Assembly: GCA_023228925.1 (NCBI GenBank)
Contig: JALOAF010000013.1
Span: 1-30,762 of the forward strand
Direction: 5' to 3'
DNA length: 30,762 nucleotides
Source: Candidatus Absconditabacterales bacterium
Lineage (GTDB): Bacteria; Patescibacteriota; Gracilibacteria; Absconditabacterales; Absconditicoccaceae
Every line of letters starts with the position of its first letter. Within the stretch, counting starts at the first letter, position 1. A program made the translations under genes and the position numbers. The notes under the pieces are model-generated. The model was not told the origin of the DNA. It saw nothing but the letters and a program-made list of their open reading frames with translations, and did not search any database. Below are positions 1 through 10,608 of this stretch, one piece after another.

Positions 1-28
1 AGCTGTTTTTCTATGATTTTCATGAATT

Positions 29-105
29 GTTTACACTTTTTCATCTAAATATTGGATAATAATAAAGAGGGATACCCTTTATTATATCTTTTTTAATGTG
101 TAAAC
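29..105. repeat. nested inverted repeat, outer arms GTTTACAC / GTGTAAAC
   Basis: Perfect 8-bp arms at 29-36 and 98-105 enclose the AT-rich terminator-like hairpin at 58-94. The double dyad lies at the left edge of the window before the first complete gene. It could be an operator pair, a bidirectional termination region or the end of an element. Only the symmetry is seen directly. Confidence 0.4.
58..94 (+). terminator. Rho-independent terminator-like hairpin
   Basis: An AT-rich stem (AATAATAAAG-A-GGG pairing with CCCTTTATTAT, one bulged A) with a 3-nt ATA loop is followed within a few bases by a T6 run. It would end transcription from a gene left of the window, or insulate the AAA ATPase gene. 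Confidence 0.5.
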
Positions 106-145
106 CTAATTGCTGCAATAGTAATAGTTTTATTGAAAATAAATA

Positions 146-173
146 TTGACATTTATTGTCTTAAATATATATT
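146..173 (+). promoter_or_regulatory. sigma-70-like promoter for the AAA ATPase gene
   Basis: A consensus -35 TTGACA at 146-151, a 16-bp spacer and a -10 TATATT at 168-173. The predicted transcript would start near 180 and give a leader of about 26 nt before the ATG at 206. Confidence 0.55.
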
Positions 174-205
174 TAAAATTATACTTTTAGATTTTAATTT
201 TTTTT

Positions 206-1660
206 ATGAACAAGAATATAATTAACTTAAATTTAATTGATGATAAAAAAATGAACATCAATACAAGTGAAAAGTCTAAACAAATACAATATATTCAATG
301 AACTTTAAGTGAAATAAAAAAAAATATTGAACATTTGACTGAAGTAAATAACACAAATAAAGATATTTATGATAAAATCAAAAAAGAAATCTTTGATATT
401 GTGTTGGCAAATGAACATTTAGCTATAGAAATAAATTCAATTCAAAGTGAAATAAAAAAAATATTATTGAACACAAATCCCAATTTAAAAATAAATTTAC
501 ACACAAAAAAAGAGGAAATTGATTTAAAAAAAAATGAAATAGAGACTAATACAAATAAAATTGAAACATTATCTCAAAAATTAAATGATATATCTAAACA
601 AATAAACAATATAGAGAACGAAATAAATATAGAAACAAATGATGAAATTTTTTTTTCATATCTGGGTCAATTGGTTAACTTTAAAGAACCTTCGTCTAAG
701 ATGAGCGTTAATGATTTGATAATAAAGCCAGAATGAATTAAAGAATTTGTAGATTCATACCAAAATAAAAACTTTCCAAAAGATTTGTTGGATAAGGTTG
801 TGTTTTTTAAGTGAAACAAAAACACTTGAAAACATTCTGTCATTAAAGCACTTGCTAATGATTTAAACCGTCCTGTATTTAGAGTAAAATATGATGATTA
901 TTTTAATGAAGAATGATTATATGTTATTTTTTGATTGATTACTTCTCATCTTAGACAACAAAGAGAGAAAAAAAACTGACAAATTGAATATTACAACCAA
1001 ACAATAGAACAAATAAAAAAAATAAAAGATTGAAAATTTCAAAAGGGTGATATCTATAGTATTCAAGACTTTGAAGGAAACAATTATGATTTTGATATGT
1101 GAACACAAAGATGAAAACAATGATATTTAGTTAATTTAGAAGAGTTTGCTAATAATTTAAAATATGATATAGATTTAATTGAAGACTCTTGTGTACTTTA
1201 TATAGATGACTTAGACCGCATAATACAGTCATCAAAATATGAAAAATGAGATTTGTTGTGACCTATTAAAATGGTAATAGATGATATAAAAAACGAAAAA
1301 CATGACATTATGTTAATTTTAGTTGGAAATGATTTATGAACTAATCACAATGACTTTAAGTTATGAATTGACAGGGTCTTCCAGTTTGATTGAATTGAAA
1401 AAAATTACCAAGGGACATTTGAACAAATGTTAAAAAAGAAACTAGAAAAGTTGAATATAAAGTATAGTATTTGAAAGTTTTCTTTGAACAATTTAGAGAA
1501 AAAATACAGAAATATTAAATTTTTGGATAAATTAGTAAAAAGAGTAATAAAAAATTATATCTGAACTTGAAAAATAATCACCCAAGAAAAATTTGATCTA
1601 GAATTAAACAATTTAATTGAATGAGAAAAATCTTTATATAATTGAATTTGATTAAAATAG
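206..1660 (+). CDS. coiled-coil AAA-type ATPase (UGA=Gly)
   Basis: A 484-residue protein when UGA is read as Gly. About the first 130 residues are Lys/Glu/Asn/Ile-rich with heptad-like character, so a coiled coil is likely. A P-loop GNKNTGKHS follows at residues 203-211. Both of its glycines (812-814 and 827-829) are UGA, and His stands where Ser/Thr is usual. The Walker B LYIDDLDR has its acidic pair at residues 334-335. A sensor-1-like LILVGND and an Arg-finger-like DRVFQFD come next. This order fits an AAA ATPase related to the FtsH/Cdc48 type, but there is no protease or membrane segment, so the substrate is unknown. It uses UGA for 22 of 27 glycines. It is preceded by a good promoter and followed by smpB 77 nt downstream. 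The ATPase fold is fairly sure; its job is not. Confidence 0.75.
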
Positions 1661-1737
1661 TTTTGTAATTTATTTTTTCTCTGTTTTTTTTATTTAAAAT
1701 AATTATATATTTATTGTAATTTAATTTTTTTGTAAAA

Positions 1738-2190
1738 ATGAAAATAATTTCAAAAAATAAAATAGCATATCGTGATTATAGTTTTGAAAAAAATTATGAG
1801 CTAGGAATAGTTTTGCTGTGACATGAGGTAAAATCCATAAAAATGTGACAAGTAAACATTAGGGATGCTATCGTAAGAATACAAAATAGAGAATTATGGG
1901 TCAAAAACATGGACATTCCTTTGTATAAAAAAACTTCTCCAATTTTGGCACCTGGATATCAAGCAAAAAGAGATAGAAAATTATTAGTTAAAAAAAGAGA
2001 ATTAGCTAAAATATCGGCATTAACAGACAAATCTGGGAATACAATAATTCCCTTAAAAATATATTTAAATCATAAATGATTTATCAAACTAGAAGTTGGC
2101 ATTGGAAAACTTATGAGAAAAATAGAAAAAAAACAAATATTAAAAGAAAAAGATATCAAAAGAGAAATGGATAGAGAAATAAGATCTTAG
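1738..2190 (+). CDS. smpB: SsrA-binding protein SmpB
   Basis: 150 residues, the normal SmpB length. SmpB binds tmRNA and delivers it to stalled ribosomes for trans-translation. The start MKIISKNKIAYRDY, the core ELGIVLLGHEVKSIK, the segment RELWVKNMDIPLYKK and the basic tail ending in KEKDIKREMDREIRS follow the family in order. The conserved glycines in LLGHEVKS and in NHKGF are UGA. The ATG at 1738 is the only start giving the proper N-terminus, and no Shine-Dalgarno motif precedes it. The substrates of ClpP, encoded elsewhere in this window, would include proteins tagged by this system. No tmRNA gene was found in the window. Confidence 0.93.
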
Positions 2191-2291
2191 CTGATAAAAT
2201 TGCTAGAATGATAAATGGACAAAATGATAATTAATAAATTAGAACTAGGCTGAAGAGTTGTAAATTATTGAGTAATTATAGACCATAAATA

Positions 2292-3386
2292 TTATCTAAA
2301 AAATATTTTTTTATAAATCATTTCTACAGCTAATTTTATACTATTAGAATTTTTTTGTCATTTTTTTAAGCTATGTTCTGTATAACGAATATGTACAGGA
2401 ACTTCTTTATATTTAATCTTATGTTTTTTTATCTGTTCATTTAATTCATTGGCATAGTGCATTCCATCTGCCATAATCTCAATTTTTCTAAGAGCATTTA
2501 TTTCTATAACTCTATATCAATTGTGAGGGTCTGATATTTTTGCACTATAAAAAATTACTGTAACTAGTCTAGAAATAGCTAGTATTATTTTTCTAAAAAA
2601 TGGAATATTTTCTGCTTTTCATCACTCAATAAACCTAGAACCTAAATATGCTTCAAATTTTCAACTATCTTTTTTAATTTCTGAAATAAAATATTCCATA
2701 TCTTTTATATCCATTTGCCCATCTGAATCAAATCAGACAAATCGTTTTACTTGAAGTTGATCAGCATATTTTTGAATAAATTTGTACCCTGTTTGGTTTG
2801 CTGCTCATCCTCCCCTATTTATTGTGTGAGACAAAATAACAAACAAACAATTAGGATATTGTTTTTTCTTTTCATATAAAACTTCTAAACTATTGTCTTT
2901 GGATCAATCGTTTATAAAAATTATTTTTTTGAATCAAGCTTTGATAATCTCATCAATAACAGATCCAACTACTTTTCATTCATTATAAACCCTAATATTA
3001 AAAATAAAATTATCTTTTTCTGTTTTATTTTTAAAATTTTTGATATTTTCTTTTTCTAATTCATAAGTCTTGTCTATGGAAAGATGCGTTATTAGTCTTG
3101 TAAGTTCATGTTTGTCTTTTGTATATTTATTGAATAATGTAATATAAAAATAAGCCAATACTACCAATGAAGCATATACTATTAAATCTGCTCATCTTGC
3201 TAATCCAAAAAATGTTCCAAATTTATTTAATAATGCATTGTCTATAGCAAAAATAATCAAGGCCAAAGATCACAAAAAAAACACAAAAAAATGTAAAATA
3301 TTCATTTTTTTGCGCTTGTATAAATCAATCCCAAAAAATAGAAATATAATGGCAACGATAATGATCAAAAATTGTAATAAAGACAT
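2292..3386 (-). CDS. membrane DUF2304 domain fused to family 2 glycosyltransferase (polyprenyl-phosphate type)
   Basis: 364 residues. The first ~110 carry three hydrophobic stretches (MSLLQFLIIIVAIIFLFFG, then HFFVFFLGSLALIIFAIDN, then LIVYASLVVLAYFYITLF), as in DUF2304 membrane proteins. The rest is a GT-A glycosyltransferase: VYNEG, the acceptor region INDGSKDNS, and the metal-binding FDSDGQ typical of DPM1/polyprenyl-phosphate sugar transferases. It probably moves a nucleotide-sugar onto a lipid carrier at the inner membrane. DUF2304 and GT2 proteins are usually separate neighbouring genes; here they are one chain. The ATG at 3384-3386 is chosen because it begins the first membrane helix. 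Several glycines (VYNEG, the Gly run after INR) use UGA. Sugar identity cannot be told. Confidence 0.82.
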
Positions 3387-3702
3387 GAAGTATAGTTTGA
3401 AAAATAAAGAGAATAGAGTTGTTGTTTTGAGGTGAGATTGAATAATATCTTAACTGTAATTTTTATTTAAATGCTGTAAAGCTGAATTTATGTTTAAGCT
3501 CTGTTGTTATGTGAATCAGAGCATATAAAATAGTTTGATATAAATTAATAGATGTTTGGTAAATAATTTTGCGAATGAATATTTGTGAATGAATATAGTA
3601 TGTATTAATGGTTCAATTAACTATATACTAATTTTTTTTTAAAAATCCAGTTTAAAAAATATAGACTTCAATTGTCTATATTTTTGTATTTTTTATAAGA
3701 TA
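3387..3702. other. intergenic region, no gene seen
   Basis: 316 bp between the GT2 gene and galE, both on the minus strand. It holds the galE terminator (3654-3685), a weaker dyad (ATATAGT/ACTATAT around 3595-3630), and presumably the promoter of the glycosyltransferase gene. No reading frame longer than about 20 codons with a coding look was found, even with UGA as Gly. Confidence 0.6.
3654..3685 (-). terminator. bidirectional terminator hairpin after galE
   Basis: A 10-bp stem AAATATAGAC/GTCTATATTT with a 7-nt loop, flanked by A-run and T-run so that a U-tract follows on either strand. It lies just beyond the galE stop codon (3703) on the minus strand. Confidence 0.7.
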
Positions 3703-4761
3703 TTAAGAATTATTTTTTTGTATAAATCTCCAAGCATCTTCTATAGCTTGATACATAGATCTACTATATTCTCGTCCTAATACTTGTTTTGCTTTTTGAG
3801 CATTTGCAATAGATGTGTCTATATCTCCAGGCCTTCTAGAAACTATTTTATAAGGAATTTCTTTTTCGGTAACTTTTTCTACTAACTCAATTATTTCTTT
3901 GACAGATTTGCCATCTCCTGTTCAAATATTGAATATATCAAAATATCATCTATTTGAATCAATTTTATTTTCTAATAAATATTCACGATATTTTAAGATT
4001 TGGTTGAATGCACTTAAATGAGCTTCCGCTACATCCATTACATGAATATAGTCTCTAACACCTGTACCATCTACCGTATCATAATCATCTCAAAATATTT
4101 GAACATGTTCTATTTCTCAATTAGCTACCTTTAGAATATAGGGAATCAAGTTACTTGGAACTCATTTAGGATCTTCTCCTATTAGTCCAGAGTGATGTGC
4201 TCATATTGGGTTGAAATATCTTAAATTTACAACATTAAATCATTTGAAAGTAGCTAAATCTTTTAGCATATATTCCATAATAAGCTTTGTTGTACCATAA
4301 GGGTTGTAAGTACCTACACGATCATTTTCACTAAATGGAGGTAATAATTTTGGAGAATCATAAACAGTCGCACTACTAGAAAAAACAATATTTTTTTTGT
4401 TGTATTTTTGCATAAGCTTTAATAAGTTGTGTGTTCAAATAACATTGTTTTCGTAATATAAAAATGGATCTTGACAACTCTCTCCCACTGCCTTTTTGGC
4501 TGCAAAATGAATTATTCCTTCTATTTCTGGGTGATTTTTAAAAACCTTTTCAAACTCCTCTAAATTTCTAATATCTAAATCATAAAATTTAAGTTTTTTT
4601 CATGTAATTTCTTTGATTTTATCTAATACAGAAATATCAGAATTGGATAGGTTGTCTACAATAATTATATTGTAATCTTCTTCCAGAAATACTGTAGATG
4701 TATGAGATCAAATATATCCTAATCATCAAGTAATGAGTATCGATCTACTCTGTTCTTCCAT
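3703..4761 (-). CDS. galE: UDP-glucose 4-epimerase
   Basis: 352 residues, full length for GalE, which interconverts UDP-glucose and UDP-galactose (or the GlcNAc forms) using NAD. The N-terminal Rossmann motif ILITGGLGYIGSH has three of its four glycines as UGA. The catalytic Ser region FSSSATVYD and the YxxxK pair in [11 protein letters not shown] are present. Further along are LRYFNPIGAH, the substrate-binding [18 protein letters not shown], the segment FNIGTGDGKSV and a C-terminal RRPGDI. The ATG at 4759-4761 gives [13 protein letters not shown], a normal distance to the NAD motif. It lies on the same strand as the glycosyltransferase and probably supplies its sugar nucleotide. The stop is followed by a strong hairpin. 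Confidence 0.95.
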
Positions 4762-4886
4762 AATAAAAATTAATATCTAAAAAAGATAAGCTGATAAAAT
4801 ATAATTACTTGAAAGAGAATTTCAAGCCTTAAGATTTTGGATGCTTTAGAATTGACATTTTGAGTAATTTTTGTTGAAGCAATTAT

Positions 4887-6197
4887 CTAATTGAAATCTT
4901 TAGTAGAAAAAACTTCTTCTAATTTGAATTCTTTTTCTTTTCAAGTCTTTAGGTTTTTTATTTTATAAACTCATTTCTTGTTTTCTTCTTCTCCAAAAAT
5001 TATAATAAACATATAATCTTGTTTATCGGCATATTGAATAGCTTTTGTTATTTTTTGGGTTTCTAATCCGCCAACAATATTTTTTCAGTGCTTTCTAAAT
5101 TCTATAGCTAACTTAAGAATATCATCGTGTAAAGAATCTTCCAATACAGGAATATATATTTTTTCAATTTGTGTTTTATCTAATACCGAATTAATTAGTC
5201 ATCGAGATTCTAGGAATAATTTTGTTGTTTCATCTCCAGGCGCGAATCAAACAGCTGCTATATCATCTTTTATAAATATCTTGGATAATCAATTGTATCT
5301 TCCTCAACCAAATAATGCTCTTTTGTTGTCTGGATGTGTATCAAATATTTCAAACACAACTCCATCATAATAATCAAATCATCTAATCAGACTTGGTTTA
5401 AATTCTAAATATTCAGAATATCATAAATTATTTAATGATTGCATAATAAAGTTTGTTTGTTGAATTCATTTGGAATCTTGGATAGAAGGAAATTTTTTTA
5501 TTAAATCTTGGATTGTTTTTGAATTCATATATTCAATTAGCATATTTACTTGATTTTGATTTAATCATTTTTCTAATAGAATTTCGTTTATAGATTCTTG
5601 TGGTAGTTTGTCTCGTTTGTCCATAATTCTAACTGTTTCTTGTTTTATATCTCAAGATAATCAAATTTCTAATAATATTGAATCTATGATAAAACGATTA
5701 TTTATATTTAATTTCCAAGATCATTTTGGAGGATTAAATTCCAACATCAAAGATATCGCTAAAGAAAGAATTTCTATATCAGCATAAACCGTATCAGATC
5801 AGAAAATATCTACATTTAACTGTCGAAATTCTCTATTTCTACCTCTTTGCGGTCTTTCATTGCGATAAAAATTAGCTATACTAAAATATCTGATAGGTTT
5901 TGCTAATTGTGAATAGTTTTTGGAAACCATACGAGTAACTGTCGGTGTCATTTCTGGTCTAAGAGCCAACTCAGAAATCTTTCATTCTCTATTTGTTATC
6001 ATTGTAAGTTCAGATCATCAAACATCTTCTCCAGATTTTGCTTTTCGAATTTCAGCATTTTCTACTAAAGGTCAAAGGTATTCTTGATATCAAAATCTTA
6101 AACAAACATTTCTCCAAGAATCAAAAATATATTTACGAATTTGAAATTCTTGAGGATATCGGTCTTGTGTTCATTTTGCTGGTTGTGTTGAAAGCAT
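4887..6197 (-). CDS. hisS: histidine--tRNA ligase
   Basis: 436 residues, normal for bacterial HisRS, a class II synthetase charging tRNA-His. It starts MLSTQPAKGTQDRYPQE, the usual PKGTQD lead-in, with the Gly as UGA. Motif 2 lies around FYRNERPQRGRNREFRQ. The histidine-specific signature LIRGFDYYDGVVFEIF is intact. It ends with an anticodon-binding domain (KNIVGGLETQKITKAIQYAD). It sits downstream of a hypothetical gene (60-nt gap) that overlaps lysS, so lysS, the hypothetical gene and hisS may be co-transcribed. A 125-nt gap separates it from galE. Confidence 0.95.
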
Positions 6198-6257
6198 AAT
6201 TAAAGGTAAATGAATAAAAAGAATTATAAATTAGTTTGTCGGAATTTAATTTATTGA

Positions 6258-6764
6258 TTATATGCTTAAATCTTTTACAGCTATATGTTCCTTTATTTTC
6301 TTGATAATTTCTTGTCATTTTCTTCAAGCAGATCCTCAAAAAAATCAAATAACAAAAGAATAATTGGCTATATTTTCAGAAATTATATCTCAATATTGTT
6401 CTTGGAGTTTTTTTATATTTTCTTTTGCTTGAGAAATCACTTGATTGTTGTATCTTAATATAAGTAATTCTAAATTATGATTTTCTGCTGTATGATGATA
6501 TTGCTTTAAAATATCATAAACTATATTATTTCATTTATATTTATCAATTTCATTTGGAGAAACTGAAATATAATAAAAATCTGAGTAAGTTTGTTTTAAT
6601 TTGTCTAATAATGCCTTATTTTTATCATCAAGGAATAAACTATCAAACAAGTCTGAATTTGTTAGATTTTGAATATTTTTAGCTGACTTTATGTCATGTA
6701 AACTATTTTGAAAAAAATCTTTTTCCATATAATTTGTTGTATTAAAATTATTCAACATTTTCAT
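6258..6764 (-). CDS. hypothetical protein overlapping lysS
   Basis: 168 residues, not recognised. The N-terminal half is polar (Asn, Lys, Asp-rich). The middle (residues ~75-130) looks helical and partly amphipathic. Near the C-terminus there is a short hydrophobic glycine-rich stretch, SFVIGFFGGSAGRKGQE, encoded with several UGA codons, then a basic tail. The ATG at 6762-6764 lies inside the end of lysS, overlapping it by 17 nt (a second in-frame ATG lies 6 nt further in), which suggests translational coupling. The segment could be a weak membrane hairpin. No enzymatic motif is visible. Confidence 0.7.
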
Positions 6765-8364
6765 TTCAAGTATTTTCTGGTTTCATAATTGGGAACATCA
6801 CAACATCTCTAAGGTTATCTTGTTGAGTTAATATTGCTAAAATTCTTTCAAGTCACATACCAAACCCTGATTGTGGAGGCATTCCATACTCCATTGCTGT
6901 CACAAAATCCTTATCTTCTGCTGTGGCCTCTTCATCTCATTGAGCAGCAGCTTCTTTTTGAGCATCAAAATTTGCTTGTTGGAACACAGGATCTACCAAC
7001 TCTGAATATGCTTTACAAATTTCTCGCCCATTGACTAATAATTGAAACTGCTCTACTATTCCTTTATCTTCATCTGAAACTCTAGCTAAAGGTTGCATAA
7101 TTACAGGATAGTTGTAAATAAATGCAGGTCATAATATTTTTGGTCTAAGAACCTTTTTGTATAAATAGTCTATCAATGTTGTTGTTCCCATTGTGTCCAT
7201 TCTTTCAAATTCAATTCATTTTGCTTTGATATCTGACCTAAGCTTATCAGCATCATTTTGTCAGTATTGTGTAATATCTATTCCACTTGCATTAAAAATA
7301 CCTTTTGTATAATCTATTCTTTCCCATGGTGTGGAAAAATCTACTTCTTTTGTGTTTCAATCCTTATCTTTTACTGGTATTTTTCTATCTAATCACATAT
7401 TATCAAAAATATAGTCAAACATTTTTTCAGTAAACTTCATATTATCTTCATAATTTCGATATACTGCATAATGTTCTACTTGAGTAAATTCTTGTAGATG
7501 TGAAGGATCAGATCATTCGTTTCTAAAATCTTGTCATATCTCAAAAACTTTTTCAAATCTTCAAACTGTCGCCTTTTTAAGAGCAGTTTCAAATGCTATT
7601 CTAAGATAAAATTCTGTATCAAAGTCGTTGTGGTATGTGATAAAAGGTTTTGCTGCAGCTCCAGAAGCTGCATTACAAAGTATTGATGTTTGAATTTCTG
7701 TAAATCATTCTTTATGATAAAACTCTCTTAATATGTGATAAAATTTAGATTTAAATAAAAATCTTTCATAAGAATTTGGATCCATCGTCATATCCAAATA
7801 TCTTTTTCTATACAATTCTTCTTGATCTACCAATCCATGAAATTTTTCTGGTAATGGTCTAATTGCTTTGGATAAAAATTTAAATTCAGAAACAAAAATA
7901 GTCAGCTCTCATTTGTGAGTAGTAAAAACTTCTCCTCTAACTCAAATAAAATCTCAAACATCTATCATTTTTTCCATAAATTTGTATGCAGATATCTCTT
8001 GATCCTCAGACAATAAAGACTCAAACAATTCTGAAGAGTTTTGAGAAATAGATCTGTCTATTTTACAATTGTCTCTGTGAAACATAAGTTGTATTTGTCC
8101 AGTAGAATCAAGTAGTCTCAAAAACGCTAATTTCCCATGACTACGATGAAGCATCACTCTCCCTGCCGTTTTGATTTGTAGTTCAGGTTTTGGGATAATA
8201 TCATTGATATCTCTATGAGCTTTATCTCAAAATTCCTTGATAATATCAACAATAAGGTGTGTTTTTTGGAAACTTTGAGCATATGGAACTACTCCCATTT
8301 TAGACATTGCCTTTGTTTTTTGGATTCTAACATCTCTTTCAGATAATTGATTGTTTTGGTTCAT
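6748..8364 (-). CDS. lysS: lysine--tRNA ligase, class II
   Basis: 538 residues, slightly longer than the ~500 typical of LysS. An OB-fold anticodon domain comes first (TAGRVMLHRSHGKLAFLRL, then FIGVRGEVFTTHKGELTIFV). The class II core follows: motif 1 around YRKRYLDMTMDP, motif 2 with FEIGQDFRNEGSDPSH, and motif 3 GFGMGLERILAIL. These identify LysRS, not AspRS or AsnRS. The start is MNQNNQLSERD at 8362-8364. Only 64 nt separate its start from the stop of the pilin-like gene. Its 3' end overlaps the following hypothetical gene. Confidence 0.94.
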
Positions 8365-8428
8365 TAATTTATTATTTAAGAATTAAATTTGTATTTATAG
8401 TCATTAAATAAATAATAATTTAAATATT

Positions 8429-9529
8429 TTAAGGTAAAAAGCCAGTATAATTAATTTCCTTTCGATTAAAATAAGAATTTTTGAATCAAATTGATGTTTG
8501 CAAGCTTATTTCTTCATTGGAATCGTGTCAATAAATGTTTGCTGTCAAAGCTATTGTGATGTAAGGATCTAATAAATGTTCTGGTTCATTTATAGCCAAA
8601 TAAGGATCTTTTGCTGGCCAAAGTTCTATATTTCGGTCTGAAATTGTAATTTTTGGATTTGTAAGATTGACCCGTCCATCATCGGAATCAATTGGTAACT
8701 TGTATCAAGAAAGCATTCATGATCAAATAGATTCTCAAGAACAAATAAATCAATTAGAATAATCACATGCCCAAGTGTCTATAAATCAATCTTCAGTGAA
8801 TTGATCTGAGTTTTCAATATTGTGAGAATTTCATAAATCAAATCATTTCAATTTTAGAATTTGTATTGTATATTGTGATTCGTTTTTTCAAGTGTACAAT
8901 CAATCTCAATTCAAATCTATTAAAGTAAGAAGTTTTTTCCTGAAAAAAATCCTATGATTTCATTCTTTATTAATTAGGTATAATTCTTGAACTCAAGTAT
9001 TGTGATAAATAGAGGTTGGTCAAGTTCAAAGAAAAACATCATTTCAATCATTTAATGTAGAATCTATAATATTCCAAAACTGATATTGATATTGTAAAAA
9101 TTTTTGTACTCAAGACTGTATGCATCAATTAGAATCAGATAATGAATAATGATTGTATCAAGGCTGTCCTCAATCTATATTGGAACAATAGTATAAATTT
9201 CAAGAATTTCAATAGTGTGTAAATAAGTCACAATATCAGTCTCAAGTTTTTTGCCAAGAAAATTCTTCTGTACTTGAGCTACATCAAACTACTCCTCTAT
9301 TAAAGTATTCTTCATAATCTATAGTATAATCCAATGATAAGTCAGAAATTTGATCCAAAAAATTGTTGGTTTCTGATAATAAAACTTGTTGATTTAAAAT
9401 TGTTTTTTCTGATATTTTTGTATTTACATACATATGAAAAATTATTCATGCTATCAAAGAAAAAATAATTGTTGCCAAAACTATTTCAAACAAAGTAAAT
9501 GCTTTTTTTTTCATACTAAAAAATTTCAT
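8429..9529 (-). CDS. type IV pilin-like / prepilin N-terminal domain protein
   Basis: 366 residues from the ATG at 9527-9529, or 361 from an in-frame ATG at 9512-9514. Either start leads into KKKAFTLFEIVLATIIFS, a class III signal: basic residues, FTLFE with the required Glu at mature position 5, and a hydrophobic helix. Ala stands where the residue before the cleavage site is normally Gly. The remainder is a long Asn/Ser/Tyr/Asp-rich extracellular region with several cysteines. It is larger than a major pilin, so a minor pilin or pseudopilin is likely. No pilus assembly ATPase, prepilin peptidase or platform gene lies in the window. It diverges from clpP. Confidence 0.75.
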
Positions 9530-9663
9530 AAAAATAAGTCTTTTACAGTTTGTTTTTTACTATTATGTTCAAAAATTTCAAGTTGATTTTGTTTATGATA
9601 AATATAAAAGATTTAGTGATAAAATTTGTTTTCTTTATTTTTATTTTTTGAACAAAAAGATAA

Positions 9664-10248
9664 ATGACCTTAGTACCTAGTGTTATAGAAAAAAGTAAGG
9701 CTGGAGAAAGAGCCTATGATATTTATTCTAGACTTTTGGAAGATAGAATTATTTTTGTTTGAGATGTTGTTTCAGCACCATTGGTAAATACTGTTGTAGC
9801 ACAATTATTGTATTTAGAAAAAAAAGATCCAGACAAAGATATTGTAATGTACATAAACTCCCCTGGATGAGAAGTTTATAGTGGTATGGCTATTTATGAT
9901 ACTATGCAACACATAAAATGTGATGTTGTAACTATTGCTACTTGATTGGCAGCATCTATGGGCTCTATATTTTTAGCTGGAGGAACAAAATGAAAAAGAT
10001 ATGCTTTACCTCATAGTAAAATAATGATTCATCAGCCACTAATTAGTTGAGGAGGGATTACATGACAAGCAACAGATATTCAAATTGAAGCAGCAGAAAT
10101 GATGAAGGTAAAAAAAATGTTTATAAAATTAATGTCTGAACATACTGGACAAGACATTAAAAAAGTAGAACAGGATATGGAAAGAAATAATTGGATGACT
10201 CCAGAAGATGCTTTAAAGTACGGTATTATTGATAAAATCATAAAATAA
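9664..10248 (+). CDS. clpP: ATP-dependent Clp protease proteolytic subunit, Asn in the catalytic triad
   Basis: 194 residues, normal for ClpP, the barrel-shaped peptidase that works with Clp ATPases. Family blocks are clear: [40 protein letters not shown], the nucleophile Ser98 in LAASMGS, and His123 in MIHQPL. The third member of the triad, Asp185 in E. coli ClpP (ERDRF), aligns with Asn175 in MERNNWM. The alignment holds because the only length change between His and this site is a 3-residue insertion after HQPL. Listeria ClpP1 is known to carry Asn here. UGA supplies several conserved glycines. The second UGA-free TGG beside Asn175 is a true Trp codon. There is no Shine-Dalgarno motif upstream. 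Confidence 0.95.
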
Positions 10249-10348
10249 TAAGTAAAAAGTGATGAAACAATAAAACGACAACATGATAAAATGCAATTAG
10301 TATGGTTGTAAACTGTGATTAATAACAACTGTGTAATATAAATTATTT

Positions 10349-10354
10349 TATAAT
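10349..10354 (+). promoter_or_regulatory. -10 element TATAAT before the small acidic gene
   Basis: A perfect TATAAT 14 nt before the ATG at 10369, predicting a leader of about 8 nt. The -35 is weak. The near-leaderless transcript would fit the absence of Shine-Dalgarno sequences in this window. Confidence 0.35.
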
Positions 10355-10368
10355 ATAAAGTTTTGAAA

Positions 10369-10608
10369 ATGGAAGATGAGTGATTGATAATCGGTGAAAC
10401 CGATTTTAAGATAATAGATGAAAAAGAATTACAAAATATAAAAGATAGTGAAAACATCAAAAACGATAAACAAAAAACAAGTTGAAACTTGAAAGACGAT
10501 TTGATAGATTTGTGATTATTGGATTATAAAAATTTAAGTGATGAAGAGAAAAAAATATTTGATGCATTAGAAGATGAAAAAAGAGATAATGAATTTTATG
10601 ATTTATAA
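10369..10608 (+). CDS. small acidic hypothetical protein
   Basis: 79 residues, strongly acidic and rich in Asp, Glu, Lys, Asn and Ile. It begins MEDEGLIIGETDFKIID and ends with a helical-looking acidic stretch (SDEEKKIFDALEDEKRD). It contains six UGA codons or fewer scattered among glycines and ends in TAA. It lies 120 nt after clpP and before recJ. I do not recognise a family. The composition, UGA at Gly positions and the preceding -10 box support it as a real gene. It could be an adaptor or regulator of a neighbour, but nothing proves that. Confidence 0.6.

Noticed and set aside
1..44. Possible start of a minus-strand gene (ATG at 42-44) leaving the window
   Set aside because: Only 14 codons are visible and no family can be seen.
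2215..2316. 33-residue frame between smpB and the glycosyltransferase gene
   Set aside because: Very short, overlaps the end of the opposite gene, no recognisable features or start signals.
3238..3435. Plus-strand frame inside the glycosyltransferase gene
   Set aside because: Lies opposite the DUF2304 helices; a shadow of the real gene.
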